64,000 nucleotides of DNA from Smittia aterrima (lineage: Eukaryota > Arthropoda > Insecta > Diptera > Chironomidae), in NCBI GenBank assembly GCA_033063855.1, contig CP093831.1:26722001-26786000 (forward strand). Direction: 5' to 3'. The first letter of the stretch is position 1. Each line of letters begins with the position of its first letter. A model generated the notes under the pieces. The model saw only the letters and a program-made list of their open reading frames with translations, searched no databases and was not told the origin of the DNA. A program made the position numbers and the translations under genes. Shown one piece after another: positions 21,673 through 29,561 of the stretch.

Positions 21673-21962
21673 TTATTGAGAAGTTTCCGTTTAAAAAAAT
21701 TCTGAGAAACCGTCGAGCTCTTGGTTGATAAGAAAGTGGAAAAAATCGAAATTACGTGAATCTCGTGCAGAAAATCCTTCGAGTTCTTAATCAATTTCTT
21801 TCTACCTGTTGGCGATCACGACAACCACAATTACAAGTGAGAAAAGCATTTATTATTAAGCAATATTCAAAAGCAATAACAAAATAACCTTTTCTTCAGT
21901 TTTTGGCAGATTCTCAAAGATAAAAGGTTCTCGAGATAAGAAAGAGTTAAATTCAGTTCAAC

Positions 21963-23096
21963 ATGGAGATCAGCTATAGTTTACGAAACGAGCGTTCGAT
22001 TGACAATTATCAATGGAAGCAAAACACGTTCAAAATATACGATTCAATCATATCGGACAAGTATCCAAAAGTCTTGAAACATCACGAAGATGAAAAAAGC
22101 GTCGCAGGCATTCGTTTCTCGAACACAATCTTCAAAACATTTCCTCAAAAGCTTTTCAGAGATTTTCCTAACCTCACTCAGTTAGAAATATCTGGCTGTC
22201 TACTCGATAGAATTGATAGAGCTGATCTATACGAACTCGGAAAACTTGTTACTCTTCATATTAACTATTGCCAATTGACGTCATTGCCTGACGATTTGCT
22301 CTTCGGAATGCCAGATCTACGAAACGTTTCATTCTACAACAACAAAATCGTGTTATCGTCTTCGAAATTCTTAAAACCTTTGATTGGAAGAGATAATGTT
22401 AAAGTGAATCTTCGAGGAAACAAAAATATTGCTTACTACTCACCAAAATGTTACGAATCATCGAAATCCCTTGAGGTTCTGATGATGGTGATTGACGAGA
22501 ACTGCAGACGACCTACTCTGCCAACAATGCAACGTGCTCAATTGGATTTTATTTCAAAAGTCAAGGAAATGTGGGTTTCAGGAAAACTTTCCGATCTCAC
22601 CATCACTGCAGGAGACAAGGCATTCAAAGTTCACAAAACAATTCTGGGCTTGCAAAGCAGAGTTTTCACACAAATATTTCAAGATCAAAGTGAGGCAACT
22701 GAGATAAAAATTCCAGACTTCTCTTCGCAGTCTGTTGAGGCTTTGCTGAAATTTATTTACACGAATGAAGTCTCGGAAGGAAACGCAAAAGAATACTTCG
22801 ACATTGCAGTGAAATTCGAAGTGGACGCCATGAAATCGCTTTACGAGAAAATTATTTGCGACCAAGTTGGTAGACCAAATTTGGGTAGTGACTGGCCGCT
22901 TGCAAATACAAATCCTTGGCCAGATTTCCTGTTTGCTCATCAAGTTTCATCTCAGCTGCTGAAGGAAAAAGCTTTTCGTCTCATTGTGAAGAAAATTCCA
23001 GAGAATGTTCCAGATCACTTTATGGAAGATCCCGAGAAACTGAAGAAGCTGATTGATGGTCGACAAGCTTACGAAGAAATGTTGAGAGGCAAATAA
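21963..23096 (+). CDS. LRR-BTB protein, leftmost and most divergent member of the array
   Basis: 377 residues, single exon. Residues about 55-165 are leucine-rich repeats in the dipteran secreted-LRR style (KLFRDFPNLTQLEI, LTSLPDDLLFGMPDL). Residues about 205-310 form a BTB/POZ domain (SDLTITAGDKAFKVHK, VEALLKFIYTNEV), followed by a short BACK-like helical tail ending MEDPEKLKKLIDGRQAYEEML. No signal peptide. The N-terminus (MEISYSLRNE) lacks the MExNC start with paired cysteines seen in the other members, and the upstream region lacks the class 1 block, so this unit is an early branch. BTB domains commonly dimerise and can act as Cul3 substrate adaptors; whether this one does is unknown. Confidence 0.85.
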   Translation: MEISYSLRNERSIDNYQWKQNTFKIYDSIISDKYPKVLKHHEDEKSVAGIRFSNTIFKTFPQKLFRDFPNLTQLEISGCLLDRIDRADLYELGKLVTLHINYCQLTSLPDDLLFGMPDLRNVSFYNNKIVLSSSKFLKPLIGRDNVKVNLRGNKNIAYYSPKCYESSKSLEVLMMVIDENCRRPTLPTMQRAQLDFISKVKEMWVSGKLSDLTITAGDKAFKVHKTILGLQSRVFTQIFQDQSEATEIKIPDFSSQSVEALLKFIYTNEVSEGNAKEYFDIAVKFEVDAMKSLYEKIICDQVGRPNLGSDWPLANTNPWPDFLFAHQVSSQLLKEKAFRLIVKKIPENVPDHFMEDPEKLKKLIDGRQAYEEMLRGK

Positions 23097-23230
23097 GAAA
23101 ATTCTGCTAAAATACCATTTGTAATTCTTCTTTTGTAATTCAAATAAATTGAAATAAATTGTTACATTAAAAATTTTGCTTTTCTTCTAAAAGTTCAATG
23201 ATTTAATTTCTTACAGCATTTTAAAGATGA

Positions 23231-23420
23231 AGCTTTTCAGACACTTGCCGATTGAAATATTTTTCCTCGCACTCGAGTCGAAGCTTTGCTGAAATTTATT
23301 TACACAAATGAGACCTCGGATGGAAACTCAAAGGAAAACTTTGACATTGCTGAGAAATTCAAAGTTGCAGCGATGAAATCGTTTTACTAGAAAATCATTT
23401 CCGAGCAAACTAAGGATTCG
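23231..23420 (+). pseudogene. BTB-domain remnant
   Basis: The segment matches the middle of the array's BTB domains (EALLKFIYTNE, then KENFDIAEKFKVAAMKSFY) but has no start, an in-frame TAG at about 23388-23390 (Tyr-stop-Lys where others have Tyr-Glu-Lys), and a sudden end. It is joined directly to a NACHT fragment. Confidence 0.8.
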
Positions 23421-23425
23421 AATGC

Positions 23426-23850
23426 TTTGAAGAACTGAATGAAAGAAGAACTTTGTAGAGAGCTTAACGTTGAAGCTTTCACTTTCAGGCCATTAACCGA
23501 GGAAAATTGTTTTGAGATTCTTGAGAAAAACTTTAACAAAAAAGAAATAACCGGAGAAGACTTAAAGAAGAAAATTGTTCGAACGAAAGATTTTTTTAAA
23601 AAGTTAAACATGAACTCTAATCCTGCGAAGAATCCTTTGATCTTACAAATGGTTGCAAAAGTTTTCTCCAACAATCAATTTGTTCAGGAGATACGAGCAA
23701 ACCATTACTCGATCTACGAGAACTTCGTCAGAATTGATCGCTTGAGAAGGATCAATTCAAATATGGAATCGATGGAGCTTGGTTACGAAATTCTTTTACT
23801 GAGAAAAATGGAAAAAGAGTTGTTTAGTTAATTTTCAATAAGCCATCGTG
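23426..23850 (+). pseudogene. NACHT-gene fragment stranded in the LRR-BTB array
   Basis: Reads KEELCRELNVEAFTFRPLTEENCFEILEK in part and continues through NPAKNPLILQMVAKVF to SIYENF. This is homologous to about residues 213-330 of the NACHT protein at the left edge of the window (KENLCRDLNVEAYTLMPL, NPVKNPLILRMIAKV, SIYENF). After about 23765 the match jumps, in another frame, to the tandem-unit segment WLRxxFTEKN. P-loop and Walker B are absent, so this is a dead, internally deleted copy. Confidence 0.85.
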
Positions 23851-24049
23851 GTTCGGCCGATCGGACATTTTACTCAACCATCTGTCATAACAAGCAAAAG
23901 ACGCCAGCTTAGTACCTGCTCTTTATGACTACTTAAACGTACCCTTATGGGGATCGCGAGAGGTATGACAGAGAAAGAAACCAAAGACTCGAAGAAGCTG
24001 GTCAATACTCGGCAACTTTAATGACATTTTGTCAGACAACCGAGGGTTT

Positions 24050-24235
24050 TGCCTTCGAGTTTTAAATTATTTCTTTCTACCTGACGGTCACGAAACGATC
24101 CTGACAAATACAATCACAAGAGCGAATCGCATTTCAAAGAAAAATATTTGCATTCGCAGAACATTTCCTTCAGTTTGTTCCAGATTTTCAAAGTTGAAGG
24201 TTCTCGTGAGAAGAAAAAATTAAATTTAATTCAAA
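24050..24235 (+). promoter_or_regulatory. Class 1 upstream block of the LRR-BTB genes
   Basis: A block of about 180 bp contains CTACCTGACGGTCACGAAAC, then ACAATCACAAGAGCGAATCG, then TTCAGTTTGTTxCAGATTTTCAAAG just before the start codon. It recurs before the units at 25592, 28889, 33126, 35842 and 37856, and partly before 39961, 48685 and 51860. TTCAGTTTGTT looks like the initiator, leaving a 5' UTR of roughly 60-70 bp. Conservation here is as high as in the coding parts, so it was copied with the genes. Confidence 0.55.
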
Positions 24236-25207
24236 ATGAAGGTCAATTGTCGGTTTATCGATGTCAACGGTCGCTACCAGTGCATGGTCGACGATACAGT
24301 ATTCACCAAGAAGGATCATGTGATTAAAGAGTTCAAAGGAGATCACGAAGAAGGAAAAAGTCACGAAGATGTCAAATGTGTTTCCATCAAAGGAACAAAT
24401 GTGAATTATTTTCCTCGAAGTCTCCAGGAGCATTTTCCTAATCTCACTCAATTGATGATTCATGGCTGTGACATAAAGGAAATTTCAAAAAGTGATTTGA
24501 AAGGACTCGAGGGACTTGTTATTCTTTACATTGATAATTGTAAATTGACGACTTTGCCAGACGATTTGTTCAGCGAAATGCCGAACTTACGAAAAGTTTC
24601 ATTCGAACGTAACGAAATCGAATTCACATCGTCTGAATTTCTGAGACCTTTGCGGCGAAGGGGAAATGTCTCAGTGAGCCTTCGAGAAAACAAAAACATT
24701 GATGCTCGCTACTGGCCAGGAAGCTTCAATAATATTAGTAAAGTAAAATCTCTTGACGCGCTGATGAAGTTGATCGACGATAAGTGTTTCAATTTCAATA
24801 AAAAAATTGAAAAAATGTGGGTCTCAGGAAGATTCTCGGACCTCACGATCATCGCTGGCGACAAGGAATTCAAAGTTCACAAAGCAGTTTTAGGAATGCA
24901 AAGCGAAGTGTTCGCTAAACTCTTTGAAGATCAAATCGAGGCAAATGAGATGAAAATTTCAGACTTCAGCTCGGAATCTGTTGAAGCTTTGCTCAAATTT
25001 ATTTACACGAACGAGATCTCGGAAGAGGGAGACGCAAAGGAAAACTTCCAAATTGCTGACAAGTTTAAAGTCGATGCCATGAAATCGAAATACGAGGAAA
25101 TCATTTACGATCAAATCAACGAATCGAATGCTTGGGAAACTTTCTGGTTCGCTCATCGTTTGTCATCTCAACTTATCAAGGAAAAAACATTTCAACTGAT
25201 CGCCTAG
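24236..25207 (+). pseudogene. LRR-BTB gene truncated by a nonsense codon in the tail
   Basis: 323 residues: MKVNCRF start, LRR region, short linker (LIDDKCFNFNKKIEK), complete BTB and most of the helical tail, then TAG at 25205-25207. The related unit at 32398-32740 reads GCC-GAG-AAA-ATT at this point; here GAG has become TAG, and the following tail is also shortened to a few remnants ending TTTGGAATAA. Because LRR and BTB are complete, a near-full-length protein could still be made; I call it a probable pseudogene with reservations. Very close in sequence to the transposon-broken unit at 28889. Confidence 0.65.
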
Positions 25208-25591
25208 AACATTCCGATTTGCTTCAACAATTCTGGAATTTGGAATAAAATAAATAAATCTTAAAGAAAATAATTTAATAACTCGATCATTTGCATAATT
25301 ACTTTAATGATTTAATAAAAATATATTTCACGAAATTATTTCTTTTTTTTTTCGAGTTTGAAGGCATCAAGGATGGTCGACAAGAAGAGCATAAAAGTAG
25401 CTCGGTCTTCGTTAGAAAAATGACTCATTTGGGTTTTTACTTTCTACCTGACGGTCACGAAACGATCCTGACAAATACAATCACAAGAACGAATCGCATT
25501 TCAAGAAACACACCAAATATCTTCTTCAGTTTGTTGCAGATTTTCAAAGTTAAAGGTTCTCGAGACAGGAAAAAATTAAAGTAATTTTAAA

Positions 25592-27871
25592 ATGGAGATC
25601 AATTGTGATTTTGGTTACGTTTCCTATCGCTACGTGTGCTTTGTTGAGGAAGCAAATATAACAGAGAAGGATCATGTGATTAAAGAGTTTAAAGGAGTTC
25701 ACGAAAAAGGAAACAATCACGAAAACGTCAAATTGCTTTGCTTCGAAAAAGCAAACGTGAATTTTTTTCCTCGAGGTCTTGAAAAGCATTTTCCTAATCT
25801 CACTCGCTTGGATATATTTGACGCTGACATCAAAGAAATTTCGAAAAATGATTTGAAAGGACTCGAAGGACTTACTGGTCTTCGTATTGTAAATTCTGAA
25901 TTGACTTCATTGCCCGACGATTTGTTCACCGAAATGCCAAATTTACGAGAAGTTTCACTCCACAGCAACAACATCGAGTTTGTATCTTCATCAATTTTGG
26001 AACCTTTCCATGGAAGAGAAAATGTTAAACTGAATATTGATGCGAAGAGAAAACATGTTTCGTTCTATTCAAAATATTCTTCAAGTACTCTTGAAGATGC
26101 GATGAAGTCAATCGACGAGAAATTCATGAATCCGGCTCTCTCTGCAGTGGTGAGCACATCGAAGCCTTCAAATGAAGCTGAACTTCAGCTTTACAAAGTT
26201 CTTCAACGAGCTAACTTGCTGGCCTATTACGACACTTTGCTGGGAATGGGTGAGTCAGTTGATTTGTTTATTGAAGTTTCCACTAATGAAATTAATGTTT
26301 TAGGTGGCGACGACGTTCAACAACTTTGCGATGCTGATGAAGAAGAATTTCTCGAAATTATGAACTTAGTTGGAATGGCTGCGAAGCCTTTACACGTTCG
26401 AAGACTTCAGAAGTCTCTCCACGAGTGGATGAAGAATCCGTCGCTCTTCAACTCTCAAATTCGTCCAAATCTAGAACCGGAGAGCGTTTCGAACCAACAT
26501 CAACAGCCTCAAGTGCAATTACCAACAAATTCAGGCTCTCGGCAGCAACAATCTCAAGAGCAGCAGCATCTCGCCAGCATGAAACAAAGCAACAGATTGC
26601 TTCAAAATATGAGAGCTGCATTAGCAATAGGAAGCGTCGGCAATTCTATTCCAAATCAGAAGTCGAATTTTGCTGGACCAGGCAGAGGGAACAAGGACTG
26701 GCATCAAACTATAACTCCAGACTTAAGAAATCATCTTGTTCATAAGCTCGTTGAAGGAATCTTCCCACAATACAACAACGGGCTTGCAATATATGATAAA
26801 CGAATCTCAAACTTACTTGCTTATGCAAGGAAGGTTGAAGGAGATATGTTCGAAATGGCAAATTCCAGATCCGAGTATTATCATTTGTTAGCTGAAAAGA
26901 TCAACAAGATCCAGAGAGAGCTTGAAGAGAAGCGTCAAAAACGAAGAGAACAACAGCAGCAAGTGACTCTTAAACTTCCGCCGAGTTTTCAGCAAGAAGG
27001 TCCACAGGAAAATCATTCCACCGGGGAATCAGGAAATTCAATAAAATCACTTGAAGATTTGAAGGCGATTGACGAAAAGTGTATCGAGCCAACTCTCGTG
27101 GATTTCAATTCACAACTCAAGGAAATGTGGATCTCCGGAAAGTTCTCTGATCTCAAGATCATCGCTGGCGACAAAGAGTTCAAAGTCCACAAGAATGTTT
27201 TGGGAATGAAAAGCAAAGTATTTGCTAAAGCATTTGAGGATCAAATCGAGGCAATTGAGATGGAAATTTCAGACTTCAGCTCGGATTCTGTTGAAGCTTT
27301 GCTCAAATTCATTTACACGAACGAGATCTTTGAAGATGGAAATGCAAAGGAAAACCTCGAAATTGCGGACAAATTTAAAATCGCCGCCATGAAATCGAAA
27401 TACGAGGAAACTTTTGGTGATCTGATAAACTATTCAGCTGCTAACGCTATGGCAATGCAAGGTAAGTTTCGATGTAATTCCTTTTGATATTCATTACTAA
27501 ACAATTTTGTCTTTTTAGAAAATAAAACGATGGCAGGAAATGTTCAGCAAACTATGCCGGGACCTTCCAATCTTCCACCGAATCCTCTAGTGGCTGATCC
27601 TGAGAAAAGAAAGTTGATTCAACAACAGCTCGTTCTAATTCTTCATGCTCAAAAATGTATGGAAAAAGAAAACAACAGTTGTACTCTTCCTAACTGTCGA
27701 ACAATTAAAGATGTTCTCAATCATTTGGCGACTTGTTTTCTTGGGAAGAACTGTCCTCGTATTCATTGCTCATCATCACGCCAAATTATCAACCATTGGA
27801 AGAACTGTATTAAAGGCGATTGTCCTGTCTGCTCGCCTTTAAAGTCTTCGCCTTCAAAGCAGTCAGATTGA
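25592..27871 (+). CDS. Chimeric LRR-NCD1(NAB)-KIX(CBP)-BTB-TAZ1(CBP) protein, copy A
   Basis: Exons 25592-26249, 26304-27461, 27519-27871 give about 722 residues. The LRR domain of the array is followed by NEAELQLYKVLQRANLLAYY, GGDDVQQLCDADEEEFLEIM and GMAAKPLHVRRLQKSL, the NAB conserved domain 1 (about 26171-26480, including intron). A Gln-rich linker precedes a CBP/p300 KIX domain (26690-26960: WHQTITPDLRNHLVHKLVE, AYARKVEGDMFEMANSR, EYYHLLAEKI). The array BTB domain follows (about 27118-27440). The last exon encodes the CBP TAZ1 domain (27596-27845: ADPEKRKLIQQQLVLILHAQ, SSRQIINHWKNC, DCPVCSPL), with all three HCCC zinc sets present. The first intron (54 bp) is in frame and stop-free, so retention would add 18 residues. 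The join at CAA-G/AA-AAT is in frame. Upstream is a class 1 block. Function unknown. Confidence 0.85.
26250..26303 (+). other. 54-bp intron inside the captured NAB segment
   Basis: GTGAGTCAG ... TTAATGTTTTAG interrupts the NCD1 domain between LLGMG and GDDVQQ. Removing it restores the uninterrupted NAB sequence; leaving it adds 18 residues without a stop. A near-identical intron sits at 33784-33837 in copy B. Confidence 0.8.
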
Positions 27872-28159
27872 TATGAATCAACAAGCGCATCAAAAATTTT
27901 GTTTTTGAGTAGAAAGAGTTCCCCTTTCTGTCGATGCAATAGCCCCAGAGCTAAATTATCTTTAGTTTAAATTGAACTCAAATTAAATTTGTATTATTGT
28001 CTCATTTATTTACTTTCGAATAAAATTTCTATATCAACAATAAAGCAATAAAGTTTACTTCTTAAGAAATTTCCAAATTAAATCTTTTGATGTCAAAAGT
28101 CAATTTAGTCTGCTTTGAGGGTTTAGTCAAATAGAAAGTGAATAGTGGCGAAGCATCGT
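27872..28159. other. Intergenic stretch after chimera A
   Basis: AT-rich 3' flank with AATAAA-type signals near 28018 and 28041. No coding evidence; merges into a decayed BTB remnant. Confidence 0.5.
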
Positions 28160-28530
28160 TTTCGCTCAATTCTTTGAAGATCAGTGCGTGGCGACTGAAA
28201 TAAAAATTACAGCTCGGATTCTGTAGACTTTGTTGAAAGAATTTTGGAAGATCAAAGGCAATTGAAGCATCAGATGGCAACGCAAAGGAAAACTTCTAAA
28301 TTGCTGACAAGTTTAAAATTGAAGCAATGAAAACGATTTACAAGAAAATCATTTACGATCAACTAGATAAAGCGAAAGCTCAGGAAATCTTCATGTTTTC
28401 TTTTCTTTTCCCATCTCAAATTCTGAAAGAAAAGCTTTTCGTCTGGATGGATGCTTCCAAAGGTTTCCGAGAAAGTTTGGCAGAAGCGAATAAAAAATTG
28501 GATGCTGCACAAGAAAATAAAATAAAATAA
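28160..28530 (+). pseudogene. Decayed BTB and tail remnant
   Basis: Begins with a frame-damaged BTB segment (FAQFFEDQ- and ATEIKI-like pieces around 28160-28210). An open 67-codon frame follows from 28327 matching the BTB tail (KxIYKKIIYDQLD, SQILKEKLF) with a new hydrophilic ending (EANKKLDAAQENK). There is no LRR part or start region, so it is a 5'-deleted copy. Confidence 0.7.
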
Positions 28531-29552
28531 TCGAGGATCATTCTAATACGAGGGCTGCTGAAGAAGAACTTGACAGGCGCTGAGATCAACTTGATATAAT
28601 TGAGGATGATTATAATATTTCTTTTTTGGTTTGATGGCATCAAAGTCTGTTGACAAGATGAGCATAGAAGTAGCTCTCGCTTCGTAGAAAAATCGACTCA
28701 TTTGGGTTTTTACTTCCCTAATCCCTAATCAATACCTAGCGGTCACGAAACGATCCTGACAAATACAATCACAAAAGCGAATCGCATTTTAAGGAAAATA
28801 TTTGCAATCGCAAAATATTTCTTCAGTTAGTTGCAGATTTTCAAAGTTGAAGGTTCTCGAGAGACGAAAAAATTAAATTTAATTCAAAATGGAGGTCAAT
28901 TGTCGGTTTATCGATGTCAACGGTCGCTACCAGTGCGTTATCGACGATACAGTCATCAACGAGAAGGATCATGTGATTAAAGAGTTCAAAGGAGTTCACC
29001 AAAAAGGAAAAAGTCACAAAGACGTCAAATACGTTTGCATTCATGCAACAACTGTCGATTATTTTCCTCGAGGTCTCCAGGAGCATTTTCCTAATCTCAC
29101 TCAATTGATGATATTTAACTGTAGCATCAAGGAAATATCGAAAAATGATTTGAAAGGACTCGAGGCGCTTGAAACAATTACTTTGAACGAATGTCAATTG
29201 ACGACTGTGCCAGACGATTTGTTCAGCGAAATGCCGAACTTACGTGAAGTTTCATTCAAACATAACGAAATCGAATTCGCATCGTCAGAATTTTTGAGAC
29301 CTTTGCGGCGAAGGGAAAATGTCAAAGTGGACCTTCGAGAAAACAAAAACATTGATGCTTCCTTCTGGCCAGGAAGTTTCAGTAATGTTAGTAAAGTAAA
29401 ATCTCTTGACGCGCTGATGAAGTTGATCGACGATAAGTGTTTCAATTTCAACAAAAAGATTGAAAAAATGTGGATCTCAGGAAGATTCTCGGACCTCACG
29501 ATCATCGCTGGCGACAAGGAATTCAAAGTTCACAAAGCAGTTTTAGGAATGC

Positions 29553-29561
29553 AAAGCGAAG
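29553..29561. repeat. Target-site duplication, left copy (AAAGCGAAG)
   Basis: Nine bases immediately left of the element; the same nine bases are at 32400-32408. Undisturbed paralogs carry the site once. A preceding C could make it ten. Confidence 0.85.

Noticed and set aside
26250..26303. Reading the 18 residues ESVDLFIEVSTNEINVL as part of the NAB domain
   Set aside because: The residues fall exactly between GT and AG, and NAB proteins have no insertion there; best explained as an intron.
27530..27871. TAZ1 frame as a separate gene starting at its own ATG
   Set aside because: A good donor at 27462, a good acceptor at 27517-27518 and an in-frame join to the BTB exon, repeated in copy B, favour a terminal exon. 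A separate start cannot be fully excluded without cDNA.
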